Shown here one piece after another: positions 53,609 to 63,630 of a stretch of 64,000 nucleotides of DNA. How positions within the stretch are numbered: the first letter of the stretch is position 1; every line of letters starts with the position of its first letter. The notes under the pieces are model-generated. The model ran no database searches and was not told where the DNA came from. It worked only from the letters and a program-made list of their open reading frames with translations. This DNA comes from Pseudovibrio denitrificans JCM 12308 (GTDB lineage: Bacteria > Pseudomonadota > Alphaproteobacteria > Rhizobiales > Stappiaceae): contig NZ_BAZK01000010.1 of the NCBI RefSeq assembly GCF_001310815.1, positions 62,001 through 126,000 on the forward strand, written 5' to 3'. The position numbers and the translations under genes are program-made.

Positions 53609-54583
53609 TTAGAAGGTTTGCATAACCTGAATTGCTGCAGGCGCAATAATCACCACAAACAATGCTGGCATAAAAAACATCATCATGGGCACAGTAAGTC
53701 TTGGCGGCAATGCGGCTGCTTTACGCTCAGCTTCCTGCATTCTTGCTTGACGGTTTTCGTCGGACAACACTCGCAAAGCTGAGCCAATTGGCGTGCCGTA
53801 TTTTTCGGCCTGCATTAGAGCAACTACCACATCCTTAACGCCATCAAGGCCTGTCCGATCTGCCAGATTTTGATATGCTTTTCTTCGTTCATCCAAAAAC
53901 GACAACTCGGCAGTTGCTAAAATAAGCTCTTCTGCCAATGCAGTTGACTGTGTCCCAACTTCCTCAGCGACCTTCTTAAACGCTGCTTCAATCGACATGC
54001 CAGATTCAACACAGATCAGCATTAGATCCATCGCATCGGGCCAAGCTAATCTAATTGAGTCTTGCCGTCTCGCGACTTGGTTCTGAACATAAATGCTCGG
54101 TGCATAAAACCCCACCACAGCAGCGAGTAGCGACAATAGAAAGACGCCCCCAACTGAAGCATCAACCTTTAACACAATCTGAAGATAGAAAAATGTGAGC
54201 GCAAAAAAGGAAACTGGAAGTACAATCTGCAAAAACAGATAGGTGTATAGCGGAGAAGCTCCCCGATACCCTGCCATTTTAAGTTTGTTAATAACGTTAT
54301 CATTCGAAAGTATCTTCTTCAGATCGTATTTATCAACGAACTCACGTACACTCTCTTTGGGACTGCTGCGCAGAGCGACACGTTCATTTTCTTTCTGATT
54401 AGCCAGCCGATTTCTCTCGCGTGCACGAATTTCCTCGCGTTCTAAAGCAACTGACTTCATTCGAGTCTTCAAATTATCTCGTTCAAACAGAGGCATAAGC
54501 AATGCGTAGAAAGTCCCCGAAACGGCTAAAAGCGTCAAGACCACAACAAACACATTGCTATTTTCAAATTCGGATAGCCCCAT
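53609..54583 (-). CDS. tadC: Type II secretion F-domain protein TadC
   Basis: A 324-aa inner-membrane platform protein. Membrane segments are at about residues 10-30, 110-155 and 295-320. The T2SF domain lies between, with AWPDAMDLMLICVESGMSIE and LRVLSDENRQARMQEAERKA. TadC works with TadB to assemble Flp pili under the TadA/CpaF ATPase. It is the last gene of the cpaBCDEF-tadBC run and starts 11 bp after tadB. Confidence 0.88.
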   Translation of the reverse strand: MGLSEFENSNVFVVVLTLLAVSGTFYALLMPLFERDNLKTRMKSVALEREEIRARERNRLANQKENERVALRSSPKESVREFVDKYDLKKILSNDNVINKLKMAGYRGASPLYTYLFLQIVLPVSFFALTFFYLQIVLKVDASVGGVFLLSLLAAVVGFYAPSIYVQNQVARRQDSIRLAWPDAMDLMLICVESGMSIEAAFKKVAEEVGTQSTALAEELILATAELSFLDERRKAYQNLADRTGLDGVKDVVVALMQAEKYGTPIGSALRVLSDENRQARMQEAERKAAALPPRLTVPMMMFFMPALFVVIIAPAAIQVMQTF

Positions 54584-54594
54584 AGCTGTGCTCC

Positions 54595-55614
54595 TTAGAT
54601 CCTAAAATCAATCATTTTCCGCATAACTAAGATACCTATGGTCATCCAAACCAAAGCAAATCCAACCAGAATTAAGCCAATCTCGGTATCAATAAGATAA
54701 CGAATGTAATCAGGTGCTACCACCGAAAGCATCAAAGTGACGAGAAATGGAAGCGAGCCGATGATTGCTGCTGATGTTTTCGCTTCCTGACTAACAGCCC
54801 TGATTTTCCCTTTCATTTCTTTACGTTGGCGTAATGTCTTTGATAGATTGCCAAGGGCTTCCGACAGGCTACCACCTGCCTGCGCTTGAATCGTGACAAC
54901 GATAGCTAGAAAGTTAGTTTCCTGAAGAGGTACTCTTTTAGGAATGTAATGAATAGCTTCAGACAAAGGCATACCCATATGCATCTTGTCTAGTACGTGT
55001 GAGAACTCAGCACCGACGGGGTCTTTGGATTCTGTAGCTGCGATTTGTAAACAATCACCAAGAGGCATGCCTGATTTCACGCCACGAACGATAATATCTA
55101 CCGCGTTTGGAAACTCATCGAGGAATTTGTCAAAACGCTTCTTGCGCCTCTTGGAAATGTACAAACGAGGCAATCCAAACGTTCCAACAAAAAGCAAAGC
55201 AAGCGCGATCCAGATTGGTTGTCCTAAGAACAAGCTGGAAAAAAAGATAATCAGTCCGCATAACACTGAAATAATATAGTACTTGGGTTTCGACCAAGAT
55301 AAGCCCGCCTGTGCAATCCAGTCCGCAAATATCGGCTTATCAGCATTTTTCTTTTTGGCAGCTTGAGCTGCCTCCATTGCCTTTAGCTGATCTTGGACAG
55401 TTTTACGACGAGCAGAAACGTCTATCTTTTGAGAACGGCCTCTGACTTGAGAGCTGCTCTTCTGAACCAGGCCTTCCTTTCGCTTGCCCAATTTATCCTT
55501 CGAAAACAGCGGTGCCAGCAAGGTGAAGGTAACGCCGACGACGCTGATCATTATAAGTGCTGTAATCAGATAATCGGCCAGAGGAGACGCAAGGAAGCTA
55601 TCGAGGTTAGCCAT
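54595..55614 (-). CDS. tadB: Type II secretion F-domain protein TadB
   Basis: A 339-aa inner-membrane platform protein. The T2SF domain contains EFPNAVDIIVRGVKSGMPLG and GGSLSEALGNLSKTLRQRKE. Helices lie at about residues 13-33, 108-145, 270-290 and 312-335. A charged linker (residues 40-90) precedes the core. It partners TadC in pilus assembly. Its start overlaps the cpaF stop by 8 bp, which implies coupled translation. Confidence 0.89.
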   Translation of the reverse strand: MANLDSFLASPLADYLITALIMISVVGVTFTLLAPLFSKDKLGKRKEGLVQKSSSQVRGRSQKIDVSARRKTVQDQLKAMEAAQAAKKKNADKPIFADWIAQAGLSWSKPKYYIISVLCGLIIFFSSLFLGQPIWIALALLFVGTFGLPRLYISKRRKKRFDKFLDEFPNAVDIIVRGVKSGMPLGDCLQIAATESKDPVGAEFSHVLDKMHMGMPLSEAIHYIPKRVPLQETNFLAIVVTIQAQAGGSLSEALGNLSKTLRQRKEMKGKIRAVSQEAKTSAAIIGSLPFLVTLMLSVVAPDYIRYLIDTEIGLILVGFALVWMTIGILVMRKMIDFRI

Positions 55615-57088
55615 GCAGTCCTCCTGAGATATCTGAGGCGTCGAGGGCGCGGGCCAGGCGTTCTTCTTCGTTGAAGTATCTTGCTCTATCCCAGAAGAGA
55701 GGGCGGCCGATGCCGGTTGAGCGGTGCTGACCTACGATCTTGCCGTTCGCATCTTCACCAGTGATATCATAGGTGAAGAGATCCTGTGTGGTGATGACAT
55801 CACCTTCCATACCAACAACTTCGGTGATGTGTGTGATGCGGCGCGAACCGTCTCTGAGGCGGGCAGCCTGCACGATCACATCAATGGAGCCAACGATAAT
55901 CTCGCGTACCGTCTTGGATGGGAGCGAGAAGCCACCCAATGCGATCATGGATTCAATACGCTTCAGGCATTCGCGTGGGGAGTTGGAGTGGATTGTGCCC
56001 ATAGAACCATCGTGACCGGTGTTCATGGCCTGAAGCAAATCGAACACTTCCGGGCCACGTACCTCACCCACGATAATACGTTCAGGACGCATACGCAGAC
56101 AGTTCTTGACGAGATCACGCATGGTAATCTCCCCCTCACCTTCCAGATTTGGGGGTCTGGTTTCTAGGCGCACCACATGAGGCTGCTGAAGCTGAAGTTC
56201 CGCACTATCTTCGCAGGTAATGATGCGTTCAGTGCTGTCGATGTAGCGTGTCAAACAGTTCAGGAGTGTGGTTTTACCAGAGCCCGTACCGCCAGAAATA
56301 ACAGTGTTACAGCGGACGCGTCCAATAATCTCCAGAATTTCAGCACCTTCTGGCGAGATGGAGCCAAAATTCACCAGCTGGTCCAGCGTAAGCTTGTCTT
56401 TCTTAAACTTACGAATTGTGAGGGCTGGCCCATCCAAGGACAGCGGTGGTGCAATCACGTTTACACGAGATCCATCAGGCAAACGGGCGTCACAGATTGG
56501 GCTGGACTCATCAACACGGCGCCCAACCTGCGACACGATGCGCTGGCAGATATTCATCAGCTGGCGATTGTCACGGAACTGGATGCCAGTCTGCTCCACC
56601 ATGCCATCTGTTTCGATGTAAACGGTGTTTGCGCCGTTCACCATGATATCCGCAATATCATCACGAGCTAGCAACGGTTCCAGCGGGCCATATCCCAGAA
56701 CGTCGTTACAGATATCCTCGAGCAGATCTTCCTGCTCGGCGATGGACATAACGAGGTTCTTAAGAGCGATGATGTCATTGACGACATCGCGGATCTCATC
56801 GCGCGCATCGTCCTGTTCCAGACGACTCAACTGTGAGAGATCGATCGCTTCTACCAGTGCATTGAAGATGGAGGCCTTGGTCGCATAATACTCCTGAGTT
56901 CGTTTGTTCTCAGGGGCACTTTCCTTCGGCTTTTCAGGCTGCTTCTCAATAACCGGTTGGGTTGGCTTAATCTTGTTCGGCGTTTCCTGAACAACAGGCT
57001 TTGTTGCCTGCGCCTGTATCGCTGGGTTTACAGGAGCAGACTTTGGTTTTTTGTTTCCAAATTCACCGTTGCCACGTCTACCAAACAT
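55607..57088 (-). CDS. cpaF: CpaF/TadA-family pilus assembly ATPase
   Basis: A 493-aa type II/IV secretion ATPase. A Pro/Lys-rich N-terminal ~70 residues precede the N-domain. Walker A is [14 protein letters not shown], the Asp box lies in [13 protein letters not shown], and Walker B with His box is [19 protein letters not shown] and [11 protein letters not shown]. It powers extension (and probably retraction) of Flp pili from the cytoplasmic face. It begins 29 bp after the cpaE end and overlaps tadB. Confidence 0.93.
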   Translation of the reverse strand: MFGRRGNGEFGNKKPKSAPVNPAIQAQATKPVVQETPNKIKPTQPVIEKQPEKPKESAPENKRTQEYYATKASIFNALVEAIDLSQLSRLEQDDARDEIRDVVNDIIALKNLVMSIAEQEDLLEDICNDVLGYGPLEPLLARDDIADIMVNGANTVYIETDGMVEQTGIQFRDNRQLMNICQRIVSQVGRRVDESSPICDARLPDGSRVNVIAPPLSLDGPALTIRKFKKDKLTLDQLVNFGSISPEGAEILEIIGRVRCNTVISGGTGSGKTTLLNCLTRYIDSTERIITCEDSAELQLQQPHVVRLETRPPNLEGEGEITMRDLVKNCLRMRPERIIVGEVRGPEVFDLLQAMNTGHDGSMGTIHSNSPRECLKRIESMIALGGFSLPSKTVREIIVGSIDVIVQAARLRDGSRRITHITEVVGMEGDVITTQDLFTYDITGEDANGKIVGQHRSTGIGRPLFWDRARYFNEEERLARALDASDISGGLHG

Positions 57089-57117
57089 ATTCTAACGCCT
57101 TTAAATCAGCCCAAGGA

Positions 57118-58397
57118 CTATTTACGGACTTTTTTCATTAGGGATGCGAAGAGTGATTTGCTCTTCTGGTTCATCTCAGCCTTGCCAGTCACTTTCGCTG
57201 CAATCTCTTCAAACAGACCAGCACTGCATGCCGACTATCAAACTCAGCAATCATCTGACCATTGTTGGAAGCTGTGCCAAACAGCGCTGGCTCAAATGGC
57301 ATGGATGCCAAAGAGACAACATCCAGCGCGCTGCTGAACTCATCCGGCTTGATTTCAGGTCGTTTTGGGATGCCGACTTTGTTCAAGACCAGATAAGGCT
57401 TTGCATCGTTCGGGCGCAGCTGACCAATGCTGTCAACGAGGTTCTTAGCGTTGCGCAGGTTCGCCAGATCAGGCTCCGCAACAATCAGAACTTCATCGAC
57501 ATGCGCAAGGATATGACGAACCCAACCGTTCCACGTATGAGGCAAATCGAGCACAACCGTTGGCGTACCCTTCTGCATCACTTCAATGACCTGATCGAAC
57601 TTGTCAGTTTCAAAATCATAAGTCTGATCAAGCGTTGCAGGGGCTGCGAGCAAGCTCAGGCGATCATTGCACTTTGAGAGCAGACGATCGAGCAGTGTGT
57701 CATCCAGACGCTCTGGAGAAGCAACAGCTTCCATCACGCCTTGCAGAGGGTCCTGATTGAAGTCCAGACCGGCGGTTCCAAAAGGCAAATCCAGATCTGC
57801 AATCGCAACATCATTGTCCAATGTTTTGGCGATGGACCAGGAGAGGTTGTGCGCAACAGAAGAGGCACCACACCCGCCTTTTGCACCGATCACAGCGATC
57901 GTACGGCCAAACGGTTCGGCTTCGGTATCTGAATAAAACTGACCAATCGTATTGATGATCTGCGCGATATCGACGGGCCCAACAATGTACTCACCAACAC
58001 CACGCTGAATAAGCGCGCGATAGAGGTTCACATCATTCACACGGCCGATAACCAGCACATTGGTCCCAGCATCACAAACTTCAGCAAGCTGATCCAGCTC
58101 TTCAACCATCTCTTGAGGACTGGAGAGAGATTCAACGATTAATAAGTTAGGTGTCGCAGCACTTTGGAAGGTTTCAACAGCTGCAAGAATGCCTCCCTGA
58201 TGCACCATCGTATGTGTTTTAGACATTCGACGATCAATGCTTGAGTTCTGAATAGTTTCTGCTGTTCTGGAATCTACGCAGAAAGCTTGAACAGAAATAC
58301 GAGGGATGCTGACAAACTTAAACTCAGAAGTTGAAAGTTGACCAGCAGCTCCATCGTCAAACGTTGTACCTATATCGGACTGTGCAAAATCGCTCAT
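57118..58397 (-). pseudogene. cpaE: CpaE/TadZ pilus localisation ATPase, broken by one missing base
   Basis: From 58397 a receiver-like N-terminal domain (residues about 65-150) is followed by a ParA/MinD-type ATPase with the deviant Walker A AVIGAKGGCGASSVAHN and VVLDLPHTWNGWVRHIL. Near 57223 one base is missing (CATGCAGTGCTGG); reading would stop at 57189. In the next frame it continues as AGLFEEIAAKVTGKAEMNQK and KKVRK to a TAG at 57118. The restored length is 426 aa. CpaE/TadZ places the pilus at the cell pole. Only about 30 C-terminal residues are affected, so the protein might function even with the break. Confidence 0.86.
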
Positions 58398-58408
58398 AGT
58401 TTATCTCG

Positions 58409-59143
58409 TTAATTCTGCGCAACGGATGATACATTTGTTCCAACACCGGCTCCATACTGCCCTGCAGTCAGGTCTCCAGTACGATTGTTAGCCAAAATTT
58501 CGTTGGTTCTTGCTGGGTCGTTTGGCCCCAATGGTCTAGGACGTAATAGATCATTGGGATTATCAACCATAGCTGCAAGGTTTGCCTGTGACGCACATCC
58601 AAAGTTGTGATAGTCCCGATTCTGACTGTCGCCGCTCATTGCATCGGGCCAATCACCACAGTTACGAACAACACCTTTTATTCTCATAAATGAGAGGCGC
58701 ACAGGAGCGGACGCAGCCATATCGGAAACAGTATAACTTCTCATAATTATGCGATCGTGGCTCACACCACCGTTCTTAAGAGCTTCTCGAATTTGAGGAG
58801 AAACAGTTCGAACTGCCGTTTCATTTGCAGATCCGGATGGAACCAGAACTTCAACAATTCCATTTCCATCAACTTTCGCTTCTTGGCCAAATGCAGCAAC
58901 AGCAGTTTTCGTTGCTGCATTCAAGTTACGAAGTTCACCAGATACCGGAATATCAAAATTCTCAGGAGCTTCGGTCACAATTATGGGATGTCTTTTTCTA
59001 TAATCGAAGTCAGCAATAGAATGCTGCTCAACATAAGAAGGCTGAGATTTGCATGCAGCAACCCATAAGCCCAAGCCCAAAACCCAAAGAGTTTTCTTGA
59101 AAGCAACGCTACAATTCGTGGTAGCAGACGTTTGTACATTCAT
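58409..59143 (-). CDS. cpaD: CpaD pilus assembly lipoprotein
   Basis: A 244-aa exported protein with a lipobox at LWVAAC (residue about 30). The rest matches CpaD (PHIV RHPI-like start HPIIVTEAPENFDIP and FGCASQANLAAMVDNPNDLL). It is thought to support the outer-membrane secretin of the Flp pilus. GAGG eight bases upstream supports the ATG at 59143 over the in-frame codon at 59206. It starts 11 bp within the cpaC end region and ends 12 bp before cpaE. Confidence 0.85.
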   Translation of the reverse strand: MNVQTSATTNCSVAFKKTLWVLGLGLWVAACKSQPSYVEQHSIADFDYRKRHPIIVTEAPENFDIPVSGELRNLNAATKTAVAAFGQEAKVDGNGIVEVLVPSGSANETAVRTVSPQIREALKNGGVSHDRIIMRSYTVSDMAASAPVRLSFMRIKGVVRNCGDWPDAMSGDSQNRDYHNFGCASQANLAAMVDNPNDLLRPRPLGPNDPARTNEILANNRTGDLTAGQYGAGVGTNVSSVAQN

Positions 59144-59153
59144 CGAACTCGCC

Positions 59154-60605
59154 TCACTCGTAAATGTAGCCAATTTTGCCATGATAATTCCCTTTGACAG
59201 GAGCATCTGTTCCCCTGTAAATCCGGCTCAACTGGTTTAGGAATACTGTTGACTGATCACTTGGAGCTGCAAAATTGTCATCAGGGCGCGCCACTTTTGA
59301 ACGCGCAATTGGTCTTACAACATAAGGAGTTACAAAGATTACGAGTTCGGTTTGACGATTGATGTAATCTCGGCTCTTAAACATTGTGCCCAGAATTGGA
59401 ATGTTCTTTAGCCCGGGTATACCATCAATTTCCTGGCCATAGTTATGCTTCAGAAGCCCTGCCATCACGAGCGTTCCGCCAGATGGCAGCTCTAAGGTAG
59501 ATTCTGCTCTGCGAACCTTAAGTGCAGAGACAGAAATAGCACCTGCAATGTTTACCGCACCTTCCGAACTAAGCTCACTTACTTCAGTTTTAACCCGAAG
59601 TTTGATGCGTCCTTCAGACAGAACTACCGGAGTAAAGTCTAGACCAACACCGAATGGCTTAAACTCCAAGCTAACTTTGTTGTCTTCGTAAGCGACAGGA
59701 ATCGGAAATTCACCCCCTGCTAAGAAGCTGGCATTTTCACCTGAAACGGCCACCAAGGTTGGCTCTGCAAGGGTGCGCATAACTCCATCACGCTCCAACG
59801 CTTTTACAGTTGGCGTAATTGTGTTGCCACCAAACGCGTACTTGGCAGTTAATGAGCCAGCATTTACAACAGAAGGGTTGATGTTATAGCCAGGGGATGT
59901 ATTAAAATTAAGATCCAATGCACCAATAGCAATTGATCCCTGAAGACTGACGCCTAACTGTTTAATAGTTGTCCGATCGACTTCTGCTACTGTCACTTTC
60001 AGCTGGACTTGGTCTTTTTCAGCAACAGCAATCGTGTTGACAATTTTCGACTCCTGACCATCTACAAACTTCAATGCAATATCATAAGCCTGCTGTGCTT
60101 CTAGCGGAGACACGGCTGTCCCTGACAGAACTATGCTCTTATTAACAATGTCCGCATGAATTGATGAGTTAGGTAGCAAGCGCGCAAGCATTTCAACAAG
60201 ATCAGATGGATCAGGTTGAACATTCAGATTAAACGATGCCAGCTGTTTACCGCCGTTCCCAAACAGAACAAGAGAAGCTTGTCCGGCTAAGTTCCCAAAG
60301 ACAAAGACACGATTTCTTGTTCGAACAACTGCATCTGCAATCTTTGGGTTCGATACCAACACATCACGAACTTCTTCGTTTGTGTTCAGGACAATAGATC
60401 TTCCCTCCCCCACATTCAGCTGGCGGACTTTGCCGCTGTGTTGGGAGGTGACTTCTACTGTGGCTTCGAAGTTGGTTTGGGCTGTGGCGAGTTGTGGAGC
60501 GGCTACTGCCAGTGTCAGCGCCATGAACAGATTTAGGAGAGCTCCGCTGAAACGGGATTTCTGCGGTAAACTTCTCGCCGGACGCATGTGTCGATGAAAA
60601 ACCAT
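59154..60605 (-). CDS. cpaC: Flp pilus secretin CpaC/RcpA
   Basis: A 483-aa outer-membrane secretin. The signal peptide runs to about residue 42 (ATAQ). The pilus N-domain is LNVGEGRSIVLNTNEEVRDV, then BON-like repeats, then the secretin core with LAEPTLVAVSGENASFLAGG and VMAGLLKHNYGQEIDGIPGL. It forms the ring through which the Flp pilus passes. It lies between cpaB and cpaD with only 10 bp to cpaB. Family assignment is clear. Confidence 0.92.
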   Translation of the reverse strand: MVFHRHMRPARSLPQKSRFSGALLNLFMALTLAVAAPQLATAQTNFEATVEVTSQHSGKVRQLNVGEGRSIVLNTNEEVRDVLVSNPKIADAVVRTRNRVFVFGNLAGQASLVLFGNGGKQLASFNLNVQPDPSDLVEMLARLLPNSSIHADIVNKSIVLSGTAVSPLEAQQAYDIALKFVDGQESKIVNTIAVAEKDQVQLKVTVAEVDRTTIKQLGVSLQGSIAIGALDLNFNTSPGYNINPSVVNAGSLTAKYAFGGNTITPTVKALERDGVMRTLAEPTLVAVSGENASFLAGGEFPIPVAYEDNKVSLEFKPFGVGLDFTPVVLSEGRIKLRVKTEVSELSSEGAVNIAGAISVSALKVRRAESTLELPSGGTLVMAGLLKHNYGQEIDGIPGLKNIPILGTMFKSRDYINRQTELVIFVTPYVVRPIARSKVARPDDNFAAPSDQSTVFLNQLSRIYRGTDAPVKGNYHGKIGYIYE

Positions 60606-60615
60606 AGTTTACCTA

Positions 60616-61395
60616 CTAATTTCCGTTAACAGACTGGGAGGCAATCCCGTACTTCACAAACTTCACACCACCTTTCACGCGTGGTGGTTGCTTCACACCA
60701 TCTTTTGAGTCCGCTGCGCTGCGCAGTGACAGCGAGAGCGTTCCCATTTGAGTGGCGCGTGCGATCGTCTCGGCTTCGTGAGGGAAGAGTTCCAGCGTGG
60801 CAGTCTGATCCGGTGACATGGCCTTTTCGCTGTTCTCTGACGCTGTCGTGGTGTCGATGGCGAGCACCTTGATGTTCTCGAGAAGCGTTTCACTGATGAA
60901 GCCTTCATCGCGTTTCTTGGCCTGCATGCTGATCAGCACGTCAACCTTATCGCCAGGAAGAATGAAACCACCCGCCGTGGAGACCGCGTCCACCGGCACA
61001 GCAACTGCGCGTTTTCCTTTTGGGAGGATCGCAGCAAGGAAGCCTTTGTCGGTGTTGATCAGACGTTCTGCGCGGATTGGTTCGCCGCTGAACATTGCAG
61101 CTTTGATGATTTGGCCAAGGAACTCTTCGTCCGCCTGAGGACTGGAGCTTCGCAGGATCACGCCGTCAGATACAGATTCTTCCGGCCATTTGGCCCAGCT
61201 CAGATCACCCTCAGTGAGAGCGGTACCAACTTTGAGATCCTGTGCGGCGACAAGAATTTCCAGAGAAGGTATTTCCTGTTCCTGCACAACGATAGTTTGT
61301 GCCGGCTCCCGGGAACCAGAAGACAGGTTTAGCCAAGCGGCCAATCCACCGGCGCTTAAAGCGATAATTAAAACTAATAATCTGGAGGCCTTCAT
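60616..61395 (-). CDS. cpaB: Flp pilus assembly protein CpaB/RcpC
   Basis: A 259-aa protein. An N-terminal signal anchor (MKASRLLVLIIALSAGGLAA) is followed by an SAF domain (LEILVAAQDLKVGTALTEGD) and the RcpC/CpaB domain (GKRAVAVPVDAVSTAGGFIL). It helps to stabilise the Flp pilus channel in the periplasm. It is the first gene of the cpaBCDEF-tadBC transcript. The 230 bp upstream hold no gene and probably the promoter. Confidence 0.9.
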   Translation of the reverse strand: MKASRLLVLIIALSAGGLAAWLNLSSGSREPAQTIVVQEQEIPSLEILVAAQDLKVGTALTEGDLSWAKWPEESVSDGVILRSSSPQADEEFLGQIIKAAMFSGEPIRAERLINTDKGFLAAILPKGKRAVAVPVDAVSTAGGFILPGDKVDVLISMQAKKRDEGFISETLLENIKVLAIDTTTASENSEKAMSPDQTATLELFPHEAETIARATQMGTLSLSLRSAADSKDGVKQPPRVKGGVKFVKYGIASQSVNGN

Positions 61396-61625
61396 GTGGC
61401 ACCCACCCTCTAAGAGATTTGGCTAAGCAGCATTCGTTAACCCTAATTTGAGCAAAAATTGTCAAGACATAGTTAATATTCCGTAACAACACTACATTTG
61501 TAATTTTTACTTATGTGCATAGAGTCAATTTGGGAATATCTATGAAGAGCAACAGGTTAGCCCTAGTGAAAACACACTAGTTCCAAACATTAATACTTTG
61601 TTTAGATTAATTGCGCGCGATATGC

Positions 61626-62138
61626 TCACAAAGTTGGAATCTGCGAGAACCAGAGGGTGTTCGGATACACCTGAATTCCTGCTATCGCGATGGCTATTCC
61701 ATAGGGAACACCGGACTTTTTATCGTGCAACTTCAGCAACCACGCCTGCCCGTGCATGAATTGCGGGAAGTACGGCACCTTGCGCAATGCCAGGATGACC
61801 AGCGTCAATGCCCCACCGTAGATGCTGGTGAGCAGGATGAAGTCCAACATGTTCATGGAAAGGCCCAGCCAGAGTGAGATTGCAGCCAGAAACTTGACAT
61901 CACCGCCGCCCATCACTCCCAGAGCAAACAACCCAAAGCCGATTACCATCACGCCGAAGCCTAATGCGAAGCTCATACCCACTTGTTGGAGAGGCAGTTG
62001 CAGCAGGAAGGCCATGGCGACAAATGCCACGACAAGAAGCAAGTTGAGTTTGTTCGGGATTGTCATGGTGAAGAGATCAAAGAAAGCAGCAACTGCAAGC
62101 AGCAATGGAAATATGATCAATAGTCCATTTGCAATCAT
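61626..62138 (-). CDS. cpaA: Prepilin peptidase CpaA/TadV (A24 family)
   Basis: A 170-aa aspartic prepilin peptidase with five to six helices. The first catalytic Asp is in FFDLFTMTIPNKLNLLL, and the second in the GGGDVKF motif (MGGGDVKFLAAISLW). It cleaves the leader of Flp and TadE-type pilins in the inner membrane. It lies 109 bp after the Flp pilin gene. The gene is short, as usual for TadV, lacking the methylase domain of PilD. Confidence 0.9.
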   Translation of the reverse strand: MIANGLLIIFPLLLAVAAFFDLFTMTIPNKLNLLLVVAFVAMAFLLQLPLQQVGMSFALGFGVMVIGFGLFALGVMGGGDVKFLAAISLWLGLSMNMLDFILLTSIYGGALTLVILALRKVPYFPQFMHGQAWLLKLHDKKSGVPYGIAIAIAGIQVYPNTLWFSQIPTL

Positions 62139-62246
62139 GTCGTGATCTCCCCCACAAATACCGTACTATGGTTTTGCAAGGGCAAATCCAAACAGGAGCT
62201 TAACGACTGATATTTTTATCTCCTGAAACCTCATTTATTTACAAAT

Positions 62247-62462
62247 TTAATTGTTTGGTTTCACGAGCTCCCACAGCTGCAGATCACGCTCCGCTTCGCC
62301 GATCTGTGCCTTGTTACTGGCTGGAATAAAGGCAGAATTGGTGAGTGTGGGAGCGGACACCATGGCGAGGATGGCCAGAGCGATGAGGCCAGAGATAAGC
62401 CCGAACTCAATTGTCGCACTGCCCAGTTCTCGCTGGAACAAACCACGCAGGATGGAGAGCAT
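62247..62462 (-). CDS. flp: Flp/Fap-type pilin subunit
   Basis: A 71-aa pilin precursor. The processing region is ELGSATIEFGLISGLIALAI, with Gly-Ser at the cleavage site and Glu at +5 of the mature chain, then the hydrophobic assembly helix. The C-terminal ~30 residues are polar (QIGEAERDLQLWELVKPNN), longer than in the shortest Flp pilins. It is the major pilus subunit exported by the Tad machine. It lies before cpaA, and its promoter should be in 62463-62593. Confidence 0.84.
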   Translation of the reverse strand: MLSILRGLFQRELGSATIEFGLISGLIALAILAMVSAPTLTNSAFIPASNKAQIGEAERDLQLWELVKPNN

Positions 62463-62593
62463 CAGATCACAACTTTATTGTTATAGTTGTGTGTGATGCT
62501 ACTCCCTGCAGCTAAACCTTAGATTGATTGAGGCGCTCAACTTGTTTGGGTTTTCGGGCTTTCCCGCTAAGGTTTCATCAAGAAATGACCGGC

Positions 62594-63538
62594 TTAGTAG
62601 CCGACTTCCAGATCCACGAGGTTCTCCAAGGCCTCCCCACTCTCAAAGCCTTTGATTTGCTTTACCACGTACTCTGAAAGCGCCTGCGGATCACTTTCGG
62701 CGGCAACATGTGGGGTGATGATGCAGTTTTTCTGTTTCCAGAGCGGGCTCTCTTCCGGCAGAGGTTCAATCGCAAACACATCAAGACTTGCGCCTTTGAG
62801 TGCTCCAGACGTCAAAGCTGCGTCAATCGCGACTTCATCCTGCGTCGCACCGCGACCTGCGTTGATGTAGACGGGGCCACCAAGCGCTCCACTTTGCGAT
62901 AACATGGCAAGTCGGTCTGCATTGATCAGTTTATGTGTTGCTGGCGTAGATGGCAGCAGGTTGACCAGAATATCCGTGCGGTTCAGGAATGCTTTCAGCT
63001 GGTCTTCACCGGCAAAGCTTTCAATGCCTTCGACCGTTTTCGACGTGCGGGACCAACCTGCGACGTTGAAACCGAGTGATTTGAGCGCTTTGGCGGAATC
63101 CAATCCCAGCTCACCAAGCCCGAGAATGCCGACACGAACATCTATTGCAGCCCATTGCCTGTGGCCGTGCCAAACACCTGCTTCTTGTTGAGCTGCGTAC
63201 GTCAGGTGTTGGCGATGGTGGAGTAATGTTTGGAAGACGACCCACTCGGTCATGCGGTTGGTCAGGTCCGGATCAACGATGCGCACGAGGGGGAGTTTAG
63301 GCAACTCTGGCAGGGATGTGAGATGGTCAACACCTGCTCCCAATGAGAAGATCACCTTCAGGTTTGGCAGAGCAGCAAAAACAGCTGGGTCTGGCTTCCA
63401 TGCAAGCAAATACTCTGCTTTTTCCGGTTCAGAAACACCACCATTCCAGCCTTCGATCTTTCGGTTGGGCAGGAGTGCTTGTAGCCGGTCGATCCACTCA
63501 GCTTCGTTGAAGTTTTTGAGAGATAAGACCAGGTTCAT
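62594..63538 (-). CDS. Glyoxylate/hydroxypyruvate reductase A-type 2-hydroxyacid dehydrogenase
   Basis: A 314-aa NAD(P)-dependent dehydrogenase of the D-2-hydroxyacid family. The Rossmann motif is GILGLGELGLDSAKALKSLG, the catalytic Arg is in INAGRGATQDEV, and the Glu and His are in the C-terminal part (ITPHVAAESDPQALSEYVV). The sequence is of the GhrA type, which reduces glyoxylate and hydroxypyruvate. GGAG six bases before supports ATG 63538 over 63556. It is in the cytoplasm. Downstream of the nitrilase-like gene on the same strand, 92 bp away. Confidence 0.88.
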   Translation of the reverse strand: MNLVLSLKNFNEAEWIDRLQALLPNRKIEGWNGGVSEPEKAEYLLAWKPDPAVFAALPNLKVIFSLGAGVDHLTSLPELPKLPLVRIVDPDLTNRMTEWVVFQTLLHHRQHLTYAAQQEAGVWHGHRQWAAIDVRVGILGLGELGLDSAKALKSLGFNVAGWSRTSKTVEGIESFAGEDQLKAFLNRTDILVNLLPSTPATHKLINADRLAMLSQSGALGGPVYINAGRGATQDEVAIDAALTSGALKGASLDVFAIEPLPEESPLWKQKNCIITPHVAAESDPQALSEYVVKQIKGFESGEALENLVDLEVGY

Positions 63539-63630
63539 AAGGCACTCCATTTCCAAGTGTGTTTTGTCCGAGGATCAGCGAGTAATCTTCGGCACTGCGC
63601 GGTCATATATCAATTGCGCAGTTCGTTTTA

